NCBI RefSeq assembly: GCF_035668035.1
Contig: NZ_JAYMYJ010000082.1
Location: 1 to 64,000 of the forward strand
DNA length: 64,000 bases
Direction: 5' to 3'
Source: Thiothrix phosphatis
GTDB lineage: Bacteria > Pseudomonadota > Gammaproteobacteria > Thiotrichales > Thiotrichaceae
Part shown: positions 8,147 to 16,379 of the stretch, in pieces
How the letters are laid out: each line of letters opens with the position of its first letter
How positions within the stretch are numbered: position 1 is the first letter of the stretch
Translations under genes and position numbers: made by a program
The notes under the pieces: generated by a model
The model's database searches: none
Told to the model about the DNA's origin: nothing
The model's input: only the letters and a program-made list of their open reading frames with translations

Positions 8147-9616
8147 TTACAAGTAATCCTCCGCGCCATCACAGCCCAGCGCTGCCCGCCCCGTCCGCCG
8201 GATCAGCTCGCAGCGCCACACCAGTTGCCGTTTGCGCGGCTCCACCTCGCGCACGGTCAGCAGGTTGCTCCAGTACAGGCCGCGCACCACCTCATCAATC
8301 AGCCACGGCGAATAGCGTCCCAGATGTTCCTTTTCCAGCAGCTCACAGATGTATTCGCGCTTGCTGCTGTCGTTCAGGAACACGCTGAACAGTTGCACGA
8401 TGTAGGGCGACACTTCCAGCGCATCCTCGCATTCCTGCGGATCGGGAATGCCCTCTTCCAGACAGTGCTGGATCAGGCGCGGATGCTGCCCGGTCAGCGC
8501 CAGCAGCCGCTGCAACGCCGCCGCATCCAGTTGCAGGTCGGCGAATTCGCTGGCCAACGTGTGTTGCAGGTCGGCCAGCCCCATTTCCGGCAGGCGGATT
8601 TCCTGCGCATGATTGAGCAGCGACATGTCGCCGCGCGCATAGCGCAATTCCGCCAGTTGCTCACCGCCCACCATCACCAGCCGGAACTGGCGGCGGTACT
8701 GCTCGGTCAGCGAACGCAGCACCTTGGCCATGCGGTAGCGGTATTCCGGGTGGGCGTTTTCAAAGCGCGTCACCAGCAGGAAAAACTGCCCGCGCTGCTG
8801 GATCGCCTCCTCCAGCGCCCGGTTGAAATCCAGGCTGTTATGGCATTCTGGCAAACCGCAACGGCGCGACACATAGGTGTAATAGCCCGCCTCATCGGCC
8901 TGCTCCACCGCTGGCATCGACAACTGGAAAACCGCCGCCGCACCGTAGGTTTCCTCCGCACAGGCAAGAATCTGTTCACACAGCAAACCGGTGTCGCGCC
9001 CGGCCTGCGCCAGCACCAGCAACGGTTTGTTGCGTACCAATGCCTTGAAAATCTGCCCGGTAATGTCTTCGGTCTGGGTCACGGTTTCGACCCTGACCCG
9101 ATGCAAATCGGCAGGGATTTCCAGCTCCGCCGCATACGTACCTGCCCCCGGCGACTTCCCCTGCAACGCGGCCAACAGTATATGAAAAGCCCGCCGATAC
9201 CCCTCCTCACGGCTGTCACGGAAATCAATTGCGATGATGTCTTGCAGGAAAGGGAAGTCCGGCATTTCCCCAAACACGATCGGCACCAGATTAAAATCCG
9301 GCTCATGACGCTTGCGATTACGGAACAGCGCGTATTCATCCCGCACCCAGCCGGAATCCACCGCATCCGGCGTACCAATCAGTATCGCATTGCGGGCCGT
9401 GCTGGCAGCCTGATGCAGTTGCCGGGCCAGTTCCTGCCCACGTACCAGCGACCACTGGTCAAGAAACACCGAATAGCCCTGCGCCAACAGATTGCGCGCC
9501 AGCACTTCCACCCATTTGAAATGGCTGCTACGGTAACTGATAAAGATGTCGGGGGTTTGCGTGGCATTTTGCATCAGCATCTGGTCGTTTGTTGCTCCCA
9601 CCCAAGTATACTGCAT
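8147..9616 (-). CDS. TIR-domain protein with degenerate NTPase region
   Basis: 489 aa from ATG at 9616, chosen because a GAGGGGG Shine-Dalgarno lies just upstream and the TIR fold begins right after; an in-frame ATG at 9580 is an alternative. TIR box 1 is DIFISYRSS at about 23-31, FLDQWSL follows at 51-57, and SGWVRDE places a candidate catalytic Glu at 94. Residues about 180-400 resemble the NTPase half of the M48 fusion in order (nucleotide loop, FFLLVTRFENAH, LVMVGGEQLAELRY, LTGQHPRLIQHCLEEG), but the P-loop reads AQAGRDTGLL and lacks the Walker A lysine. A winged-helix-like tail follows. TIR domains of defence proteins often cleave NAD or make signalling nucleotides. It is first in the four-gene operon. 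Confidence 0.85.
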   Translation of the reverse strand: MQYTWVGATNDQMLMQNATQTPDIFISYRSSHFKWVEVLARNLLAQGYSVFLDQWSLVRGQELARQLHQAASTARNAILIGTPDAVDSGWVRDEYALFRNRKRHEPDFNLVPIVFGEMPDFPFLQDIIAIDFRDSREEGYRRAFHILLAALQGKSPGAGTYAAELEIPADLHRVRVETVTQTEDITGQIFKALVRNKPLLVLAQAGRDTGLLCEQILACAEETYGAAAVFQLSMPAVEQADEAGYYTYVSRRCGLPECHNSLDFNRALEEAIQQRGQFFLLVTRFENAHPEYRYRMAKVLRSLTEQYRRQFRLVMVGGEQLAELRYARGDMSLLNHAQEIRLPEMGLADLQHTLASEFADLQLDAAALQRLLALTGQHPRLIQHCLEEGIPDPQECEDALEVSPYIVQLFSVFLNDSSKREYICELLEKEHLGRYSPWLIDEVVRGLYWSNLLTVREVEPRKRQLVWRCELIRRTGRAALGCDGAEDYL

Positions 9617-9670
9617 AACCCCCTCTATTTGAGAAAAAACGGAAACTGAGCAAGACAATACAGGCACCAC

Positions 9671-10045
9671 ATGAAAACACTCTTTTCCCTGATCGAATCC
9701 CCCGCACATCCCAATTTCAACACGCTCTACCAACAACTTGGCGTTCAGGAAGAGCGCTTCACCGCCGCCCGCAAGCTGCACAAGGCTTTGCAGAAACAGC
9801 AACCCGATTTTCTGGTGGGCGAATTCATCTACGGTTACGGCAACAACTATGCCGGGGCGAACGTCTGCAATCTGGATGTGACCTTGCGCGCCTTGCAACG
9901 CTTTTCGCCGGACACCAAAGTGATCGTGTTTTGCGACAAGGAAGAAATGCCGTACATCAGCAAACTGACCACGCTGTTTCCCCTGCATGCCGTGCTGCCG
10001 TTACCGGCCAGTGAACAGGCCATGCAGACGGCGCTGGCATCCTGA
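9671..10045 (+). CDS. Conserved-looking small cytoplasmic protein, unknown function
   Basis: 124 aa, no signal peptide. The middle and end (QPDFLVGEFIYGYG, DTKVIVFCDKEEMPYISKL) alternate strands and helices like a small alpha/beta fold, loosely resembling a receiver domain without its phosphorylation site. No family recognised. It is divergent from the TIR gene with only 54 nt between the two starts, so both promoters must share that gap. The reading frame is free of stops and keeps the GC-rich third positions of the local genes, which supports it as real and argues against the longer TIR start on the other strand. Confidence 0.7.
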   Translation: MKTLFSLIESPAHPNFNTLYQQLGVQEERFTAARKLHKALQKQQPDFLVGEFIYGYGNNYAGANVCNLDVTLRALQRFSPDTKVIVFCDKEEMPYISKLTTLFPLHAVLPLPASEQAMQTALAS

Positions 10046-10116
10046 TTGCATGGCAAAAACAAGCAACCCGCCTGAGCGGGCATGATTCAACATGATAGTT
10101 TCGAAGGAGCCCGTAC

Positions 10117-10278
10117 ATGTGTGAAAAGCCTGAACCACCTGCCGACAATGAATGCTGCGACAGCGGCTGTGATCCCTGTGTGTGGGACATTTACCGTAAA
10201 GAACTGGAAAAGTGGAACAGAATCCAGCAGCGCAAACAACAGGAAAAAAGCGACAAGCCGGAAGAGCAAAGCTCCTGA
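10117..10278 (+). CDS. Oxidoreductase-like (OXLD1/Oxidored-like) small cysteine protein
   Basis: 53 aa. AAGGAG lies 7 nt before the ATG. The core, ECCDSGCDPCVWDIYRKELEKW, is nearly the full signature of the Oxidored-like family (bacterial relatives of eukaryotic OXLD1): a CC-x3-C-x2-C cluster followed by VWDIY and a helix. The family is small, probably metal- or cofactor-binding, and without a firmly known reaction. The charged Gln/Lys tail is ordinary. It sits 71 nt behind the 124-aa gene on the same strand. Confidence 0.85.
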   Translation: MCEKPEPPADNECCDSGCDPCVWDIYRKELEKWNRIQQRKQQEKSDKPEEQSS

Positions 10279-10471
10279 GCATTATTCCGGCAAATCTTGC
10301 AGGCATAATATTTTATTGCCCTGCAACAATAGCGAATAAATTATTTACAAATAGAATTATTTTTAATCAACCCAGCTTATTTATAAAAAAATCTTCCCTG
10401 ATTCGTTCTATAGTTAGAAACACGTTGTAGTGAGAATCCCCTTTCTATAAATTCCTCAAGGAGAATAGGCT

Positions 10472-10996
10472 ATGAAAAATAAAGCCGCAATGACTGTGCT
10501 TGGTGTAGCCACATTATTGGCGCTTGGAGCTACGCATTCAGTTTTTGCCGATGATTGCAATCCATGCGCAACGCCTAAGCCTGCGCCAAAACCTGTAATA
10601 AAAACCGGCTGCAATCCATGCACCATTACACCGCCTCCTCCTGTTGCAAAAAATGACTGCAATCCATGTGCTGCTCCGCCCCCAGCCCCTGTTGTAGTGA
10701 AACCAACCTGTAATCCTTGTGTTGTCCCACCACCGCCGCCAAAACCCGTCGCAGTATGCACCACTTGCGCCACTACGGTGACCAATGTCACTTACCACCC
10801 GGTCAAATCCGGCCAGTTTCATGAACAATTGGTGCCTAAAGATGCCGCTGGCAATCCTTTAGCCTGTCTGGATGTTTCTGGTTCATCCGTTAAAGTTGGG
10901 GTTGATTGGAAGACTTCAACCAATGACGTATTTACCTGGGGAACCCATACGACAAAATACAATACGGCGACTGTCACTGAACAACGCTATCAATAA
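10472..10996 (+). CDS. Secreted Pro-rich protein with repeated CNPC motifs
   Basis: 174 aa with a clear Sec signal peptide (residues 1-26, ending HSVFA). The mature N-terminus has four CNPC motifs separated by 14-16 residue Pro/Lys/Val linkers (DDCNPC, TGCNPC, NDCNPC, PTCNPC), then a variant VCTTC. A C-terminal domain of about 75 aa (from VTNVTYHPV) is rich in Thr/Val and likely beta. An AGGAG Shine-Dalgarno precedes the ATG. Five spaced CxxC pairs in an extended linker suggest periplasmic or surface metal binding or redox chemistry; this is inference and the family is not recognised. It heads a run of three small exported proteins. Confidence 0.8.
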   Translation: MKNKAAMTVLGVATLLALGATHSVFADDCNPCATPKPAPKPVIKTGCNPCTITPPPPVAKNDCNPCAAPPPAPVVVKPTCNPCVVPPPPPKPVAVCTTCATTVTNVTYHPVKSGQFHEQLVPKDAAGNPLACLDVSGSSVKVGVDWKTSTNDVFTWGTHTTKYNTATVTEQRYQ

Positions 10997-11098
10997 TGAA
11001 CCGAAATGAGCCAAAGCCATAATCCCGGGTCAGAATATGGCATGGGCGTGGGTTTATATGGCCGAACTTAAATTTTCGAATAAATCAAGGATATGCAC

Positions 11099-11425
11099 AT
11101 GATGATCTTGAAAAAAATATTAACTGCCAGCGCAACTACGCTATTACTCGCTGGCACGGTGGGGAGCGTTTATGCAGACAATACCTGCCATGAGAATTGT
11201 CCTGCCAATACGGTCACTTACAAGGTAAACACCTATGAAGACAACCAGGACTATTGCGGTTACGATATAGAAGCAAAACCCCAGGTTTGTGTTAACGCCC
11301 AAGTTGTCCAGGTAGACACAACTAAAATAACCCATACAGCCGGAGATGGAACCTCAAAGCTGAATGCAGAAACAGCTTCTGATGTCAAATATACCTCCAG
11401 AGTCGCATTTAGCAACGATATATAA
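11099..11425 (+). CDS. Small exported protein, unknown function
   Basis: 108 aa from ATG at 11099, picked because AAGG lies 8 nt upstream; the ATG at 11093 would sit almost on top of it. A signal peptide runs to about VYA. The mature part has four cysteines (CHENC, DYCGYD, QVCVN) and otherwise Thr/Val/Asn-rich sequence like the C-terminal domain of the preceding CNPC protein. The neighbours are also exported proteins. No family recognised. Confidence 0.65.
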   Translation: MMILKKILTASATTLLLAGTVGSVYADNTCHENCPANTVTYKVNTYEDNQDYCGYDIEAKPQVCVNAQVVQVDTTKITHTAGDGTSKLNAETASDVKYTSRVAFSNDI

Positions 11426-11523
11426 GCAATACTGTACTGTGAAACGTTGGTTGATTAACTAGGCGCGCAATCAGCCCTAATTAATGGCCTTCACTATCCA
11501 CCAGCGAAAAGCAAGCATTAATT

Positions 11524-11841
11524 ATGAATCTTAAATCACATGAGATAGTAGGCGTTTGCATGGTATTAATCATCGCTCCCTTAACCGGGAGCGGTTGCCA
11601 AATGGTTAGCCAGACGACTGAACCTGAATGTAAAACTGCCATGACTGATGAAAAACCTGTCCGTTTTGTCAGTGATATGCGGGTATTTAAACAAAGTGGC
11701 AATTACACTAATTTGAGTGACATCGCCATTAAAAGCATGCAGATTGCAGAAAACAACGCCAGACAAAATAATGCTGCGGCCAAACGCCAGCAGGCAGAGC
11801 TGCGCAGCATCCTTGAACAATATTACAATAGGCCAAACTAA
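11524..11841 (+). CDS. Putative small lipoprotein
   Basis: 105 aa. A hydrophobic N-terminus ends in LTGSGC, a plausible lipobox with Cys25. The mature part has a second cysteine (PECKTA) and a C-terminal amphipathic helix rich in Gln, Asn and Ala (NNARQNNAAAKRQQAELR). Shine-Dalgarno is weak. It follows two other exported proteins on the same strand. A 7-bp hairpin (ACGGAGT/ACTCCGT, 11860-11879) lies just after the stop but lacks a T tract. No function assigned. Confidence 0.6.
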   Translation: MNLKSHEIVGVCMVLIIAPLTGSGCQMVSQTTEPECKTAMTDEKPVRFVSDMRVFKQSGNYTNLSDIAIKSMQIAENNARQNNAAAKRQQAELRSILEQYYNRPN

Positions 11842-11893
11842 TCGTAATGCCGTGAATGGACGGAGTGTTCCAACTCCGTTCGGCCGAACCACC

Positions 11894-12544
11894 TCAATAA
11901 AACACGGGCAAATCTTTTCCCAAATCAACAATCAATGAGGTCAGTGTTTCCCCCAGCGCCTGATTCAAGGCCGCCACCACGCCATCTGGATTAGCCGCAA
12001 TATTTTCCTTGCGGATATCATAACGGTACTGGCCCAGAATACGTTGGTTCTGTTCCTGTATCAGCAGCGCCTCCATTCCAACCAGAACTGCAACCCGACC
12101 CTGTGGCCTCGACAGGTACTCGGCATGGAAAGCAGACAGCCGCAACAATAATTTGTATCCCCCCTTGTTAGTCGCGGGCCGGTCAGACACTGACAGGAAT
12201 GCATTGCTGCGAGACAAGGTGTCAACCAAGGTTGATGTGAAGTAGGTGGACAAGCGATCCGGCCAGCGGCCATGAGCCAGAAACCCTTGCTGGTAAGCGG
12301 GCTTGAACAACGTGATGCGGGAGGTGTCCAGCGCCGGTGAAACCTGCACCATCGGCACAAACAAATGGGCCAATGAGCGCCGTTGCAACGCCCCCAGTTG
12401 AGGGGCAAGCCGGTAAACCTTGTCTTCCGGCAAGTAATAGCCCGGTGTGACGCATGCGCTCAACAGCGCCAGCAAAGCCGCGCCCAGCAGGATAGCCCTG
12501 ACTGCATTTATCCGAGTATTGCCCAATTTTTTTACTAGAAACAT
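11894..12544 (-). CDS. PqiC-like ABC-transport auxiliary lipoprotein
   Basis: 216 aa. The lipoprotein signal ends ALLSAC (Cys31). The mature protein follows the ABC_trans_aux (DUF330/PqiC) pattern: an Ala-Leu-Asp-Thr-Ser-Arg-Ile strand, FKPAYQQGFLAHGRWPDRL, then TLVDTLSRSNAFLSV. Such lipoproteins work with MCE-domain proteins and an ABC permease in moving lipids between membranes. No MCE, permease or ATPase partner lies nearby, so this copy is an orphan or serves a distant complex. It lies 139 nt behind the ImpA-like protease gene in the same direction. Confidence 0.75.
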   Translation of the reverse strand: MFLVKKLGNTRINAVRAILLGAALLALLSACVTPGYYLPEDKVYRLAPQLGALQRRSLAHLFVPMVQVSPALDTSRITLFKPAYQQGFLAHGRWPDRLSTYFTSTLVDTLSRSNAFLSVSDRPATNKGGYKLLLRLSAFHAEYLSRPQGRVAVLVGMEALLIQEQNQRILGQYRYDIRKENIAANPDGVVAALNQALGETLTSLIVDLGKDLPVFY

Positions 12545-12683
12545 GATGCTGCTTGCCCCAATCTTCCCATAGACAAATCATTTGTTGTTGATAATGACCA
12601 TTATCCCCGAACAAATGTTCAATAATCCAATTCATGCCCATTGAATTCAAGCCGCAAGAAGATTTCCCAGACAAGCGCTGGCG

Positions 12684-15600
12684 TCAAGGTGCAGGGTCAG
12701 CCCATGCGCTTACCCCATCCAAGGGAATCGCCTTCGCCGCCGAAGGCATCACTGCGGGCAATTCCTTGTCCACATAGTAAAACACTGCCGGAACCTGCCC
12801 GCTGACCCCATTCGCCACCACTTGCGCGCGGGCTGTGGCGGATATTTCGATTCCCCAGGCGGCAAAATAATTGCTGTAATCCTTGCCCGCCAGCTTCGAT
12901 GCCGTGATGTACAGGAAATCATTGCCGCTGATATTGCTGGCGTCAGTACGCGTGTATGAACCAAAACCAAGCAATCCCTTGACGGCGTTCCAGTTGGCGT
13001 CATTGTTGAGGGCGTCGCTGTAAATCCGCTCCATCAGGCTCAGTTTGGTGTACAAATCCCAAGACTGCTGGGTGTACGCCAGCTGCATGTAAAACGCCAG
13101 CCGTTCGAACGCATTGTCGTAAATGCCAGTCCCCGCCCAAAGCGGGTGGCTGGAGTTGGCTGGCTTTCCCGCCCGGATAGCGTTTTGCAGGATGGTGAAC
13201 GCCTCCCGATTGGCCGGACGGGTCTGGCTTGGATGCTTGCCCAGGCCATGCGCCACCGTCCAGGCCCATTGCGTATGCAACGGGAACATATTGTTGGACA
13301 CTTCGGTGCTGCGCCCGGCATAGATTTTCAGGCGCGCCCGTTGCAGGTTATGGCCCATTTCATGGTTCTCACCCCAGCCCAATGGCTGGATGGGCACAGA
13401 GGAATCAAACGGGTTGCCGGAACACAAGTCTCCACACAAGGCATGCACATCGGAATTAATATGTTGGATTTTAGGCTTGGCGTTGATCGCCGCATCCGTA
13501 CACAGATTGCGCACACTGCCCGCGTAATTCACGCTGCTGAGACCTGACTGGTTGCAGAACCCGGTCACTTCGGCATCCAATTTCTGCAACCCTTCCCCAC
13601 TGAAACCGGCGTACTGGTAGTTACCGGCAACCAGGTAGCCATTCAGGTCATCAATGTAAGCCTGCACGTCCTCCGGCGTATAGCCGTTGCCCTCCTTGCC
13701 ATCCTGCAAATCAAACGCTTTCAACAAATAGGATTTCAGCGAATGCAACTCCGCATACGGCGTCTTGATGTCCACCCAATCGCTGTGGCTCCACAGGATG
13801 TCATTCAGGAACGACTGGATCGACACTGGGTCAAACTCCTGCAACAGCGGGTTCGCCAGCACATTGTCGAAGGTCAGCGTAAAGGGGGCGGCACCCTCCG
13901 CCCCGATCCAGCCGACATAGATTGGGCCGCCATAAGGCGTGGAAAAGGTATAGGTCTTGCCTGCCTCCAGCGTCACCACCGGGCTGGACAAATAACGCGG
14001 GCGGCTGTATTGCCCGTCGTTCCACAAGCGGGTGCTTTCGCGCAGGTAATTGAAACGCAGCTTGGCTTCGGCGGCACCGCTGTCCGTGCGCCGTACTGTA
14101 ACGGTCTTGCCGGGCGGCGCATACAGGCCCGTGCTGGTCCATTCCCCATACACCGTCGGCGTATAGGCCAGGGTTTTATGGAGGGTGGTTTCCGCATTCA
14201 GCTCGGCCTGCGCAGTGGTGAAATCACCCATATCCGGCTGATAGGCGTTATTCGGGCGGGAATAATTGACAATGGAATCAGCAAACAGCGCACGGTAGAA
14301 GGTGCTGTCATCCGTGGTTTTCTTGTCCATCGGATAATGGATGCCCGCACGGTACTTGTCCGCCAACAAGACCACAAGTTTCAGCAGGCGCTGGTCATTC
14401 CCCTGCCCAAACAGGTTGTCCCCCGCATAATCCAGCATCTGCAACTGGGTGCGGATAGCGTCAGTGCCACGGCTGAACAGGCTGTCCGCGCTGCGCCCGG
14501 CAGCATCCGTCACCTTGCTGAGATTACATGTGACGATACCAACGCTGCTGGGGCAGTCAGCGCTCTCGTAGATGAAATCCGGCATACCGTCCCGCAGGTT
14601 GGCCAGGAGGGTGTGGATGGCGTCAGCATTGGAAGATTGGGCGCACAGGTCTGCCACCGAGGCGAAATCGCCGACGGTAGCCCCCCCGTACCAGTTCCAG
14701 GTCAAGCCGAATTCCGCCAGCGTTTCCTCTGCGGGTTCGTACCAGTTGTTGAACACCAGCACGGGCTTGCCCTTGCCGAAAGCTTGCCGCATTTCAGCGA
14801 CATCCCGGTTGATGTCCCCCAGATACAGGTCAAATGCGCCGCTATTGAGCAAAGAAAGGTCTGACGAAACCGTCCACTGATGGCTCAAGCCGTTGGCGGC
14901 GAACCAATCACTCAGCGACGCCCGATCCCAATATCCCGGCACCAGCAGGGTCAGTTTCTCATGCAGCACATCCGCGCTGCCCGACCGCTTCAGCAGCCAG
15001 CGCAGCAGGTTGAGGGTGCTGGCCTTCAAATCAGTATTCGCGGTGGTGAAGCTAAAGACATTGGTCCCCAGCACCGCATAGCGCGTCCCATCCTCCTTGT
15101 CGCCTATCCAGGAATACACCAAGGCAGAACCATTATTGCCAGCGGCGTGCAGCGGCAGGTTGCGGGAGCTGGTTGAAACCATGTTGGCGGAACGGTCGGG
15201 AAACACGCTTTGCTCCACACCAGCAGGGTAAATGGTGGCGAGCGTCGCCTTGCAGTTGTCAGCTTCCGCCTGCGCCAGGGAAATGCCTGCCGCCAACAGC
15301 GCTTTTGCCGACACATTATCGGCATTGCCGCTACCCAGCGCCTCTTCCAGCGCCACCGCATCATCCGGGCCATTGGAAGCGGTTACCGGTGCTTCCCCAC
15401 TGACTTTCAGGATGTAGTTCATGCTGAATGTCTGGTTGTCAGGCCCCAGCAGGATATTGGATTTCAGCAGGTTGATGTCCGTCCCCGGCCCGGCAAAGAT
15501 GGTGACGCCGTCCAGATTGAGGTCGGTATTGAAATAACCGTTCAAGAGGTAGTTGGCCCGCAGCTGGCTATTGGCCGGATCAGCCAGGATGCGCCCTAAC

Positions 15601-16217
15601 ACGGTCGTCACATCCGTCCCCGGCCCACCGCCGATCACCTGGGAACTGGTGTCGGCATCCCCCGCCCACAGCATCGCCTTGTCGCCTTCCCGGTAGCGGG
15701 TGGTGTCGCCGGTCTGTGCCTGGGTGAAATCCAGCGCCGTAACGGCTTGCCCCAGCGCCAACGGCTGCGAGCTGACCCCCAAGTGATTGCGGTGCAGGAC
15801 AGCCACACGGTAATTGCCCGGCGCAGTTCCGGCAAACGTCAGGCTGGTGGCAGCGGTTTGCGGGTCAGCCAGCAAGCCATTGCGTTGCAGCATCACCGCC
15901 TTACGGGCCACCACAGCGGCGGCGTTGTCAGCGCTGCGCAATTCCAGCAACACCCAATCGACCACGGCATCAGTCCCTTCAACCGCCAACACTCCCGCCG
16001 CCGCCGTTTCATTGCCCGCATAGTTGAATGGCGATACCGTATAGGGCTGTGCGACCGGGAGCAACCCCTTGCTGCGCAGGTCATCACGCATCAGGCCGCT
16101 GGCGGCGTTGTATGCGCCTTCCAGCAACACTTTCACTTGCAGGGAAACATCAGCAAAGGCGGGTTGAGCGGCGACTAGCAGCAGCAATACGGTAAAAAAT
16201 AAGCGACTGGTTTTCAT
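12684..16217 (-). CDS. Secreted ImpA-family (M60-like) metalloprotease
   Basis: 1,177 aa with a signal peptide (residues 1-22, ending QPAFA). The zinc site is HEMGH at 952-956, with a likely third ligand E972 (RSTEVSNN), the HExxHx(8-24)E spacing of the M60-like/enhancin group. The long N-terminal part contains beta-sandwich-like stretches (VTVRRTDSGAAEAKLRFNY, KTYTFSTPYGGPIYVGW) typical of ImpA of Pseudomonas, which cleaves mucin-like glycoproteins. In an environmental bacterium the substrate may be other O-glycoproteins. It is probably exported across the outer membrane, and a type II secretin gene lies in the same window. The PqiC-like lipoprotein gene lies downstream. Confidence 0.85.
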   Translation of the reverse strand: MKTSRLFFTVLLLLVAAQPAFADVSLQVKVLLEGAYNAASGLMRDDLRSKGLLPVAQPYTVSPFNYAGNETAAAGVLAVEGTDAVVDWVLLELRSADNAAAVVARKAVMLQRNGLLADPQTAATSLTFAGTAPGNYRVAVLHRNHLGVSSQPLALGQAVTALDFTQAQTGDTTRYREGDKAMLWAGDADTSSQVIGGGPGTDVTTVLGRILADPANSQLRANYLLNGYFNTDLNLDGVTIFAGPGTDINLLKSNILLGPDNQTFSMNYILKVSGEAPVTASNGPDDAVALEEALGSGNADNVSAKALLAAGISLAQAEADNCKATLATIYPAGVEQSVFPDRSANMVSTSSRNLPLHAAGNNGSALVYSWIGDKEDGTRYAVLGTNVFSFTTANTDLKASTLNLLRWLLKRSGSADVLHEKLTLLVPGYWDRASLSDWFAANGLSHQWTVSSDLSLLNSGAFDLYLGDINRDVAEMRQAFGKGKPVLVFNNWYEPAEETLAEFGLTWNWYGGATVGDFASVADLCAQSSNADAIHTLLANLRDGMPDFIYESADCPSSVGIVTCNLSKVTDAAGRSADSLFSRGTDAIRTQLQMLDYAGDNLFGQGNDQRLLKLVVLLADKYRAGIHYPMDKKTTDDSTFYRALFADSIVNYSRPNNAYQPDMGDFTTAQAELNAETTLHKTLAYTPTVYGEWTSTGLYAPPGKTVTVRRTDSGAAEAKLRFNYLRESTRLWNDGQYSRPRYLSSPVVTLEAGKTYTFSTPYGGPIYVGWIGAEGAAPFTLTFDNVLANPLLQEFDPVSIQSFLNDILWSHSDWVDIKTPYAELHSLKSYLLKAFDLQDGKEGNGYTPEDVQAYIDDLNGYLVAGNYQYAGFSGEGLQKLDAEVTGFCNQSGLSSVNYAGSVRNLCTDAAINAKPKIQHINSDVHALCGDLCSGNPFDSSVPIQPLGWGENHEMGHNLQRARLKIYAGRSTEVSNNMFPLHTQWAWTVAHGLGKHPSQTRPANREAFTILQNAIRAGKPANSSHPLWAGTGIYDNAFERLAFYMQLAYTQQSWDLYTKLSLMERIYSDALNNDANWNAVKGLLGFGSYTRTDASNISGNDFLYITASKLAGKDYSNYFAAWGIEISATARAQVVANGVSGQVPAVFYYVDKELPAVMPSAAKAIPLDGVSAWADPAP

Positions 16218-16379
16218 GGCATAATTATTTGTCTTATTGGCCTTACAGCATAATAGCCGCTTTGTCTTTTATACGAGACAGAAAACGATCAAAGGTAAGG
16301 TGTTCCATTGAAGTTACAACACCTTACGCGCACAAAGCAGTAGAATGAAACCCTACAAAAACATAAAACCGGTTTTTCA

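Noticed and set aside
8051..9649. Long plus-strand open frame (532 aa) opposite the TIR gene
   Set aside because: Low-complexity Arg/Gln/His sequence and no Shine-Dalgarno; the minus-strand TIR gene explains the stretch.
9617..9988. Longer N-terminus for the TIR protein
   Set aside because: It would overlap the divergent 124-aa gene, and the ATG at 9616 has a GAGGGGG Shine-Dalgarno right before the TIR fold.
10040..10085. CCCGC-ctga-GCGGG hairpin after the 124-aa gene as a terminator
   Set aside because: Five-bp stem and no T tract on the plus strand.
13743..14864. Plus-strand frame (373 aa) inside the ImpA-like gene
   Set aside because: Antisense shadow of a gene with a signal peptide and zinc site.
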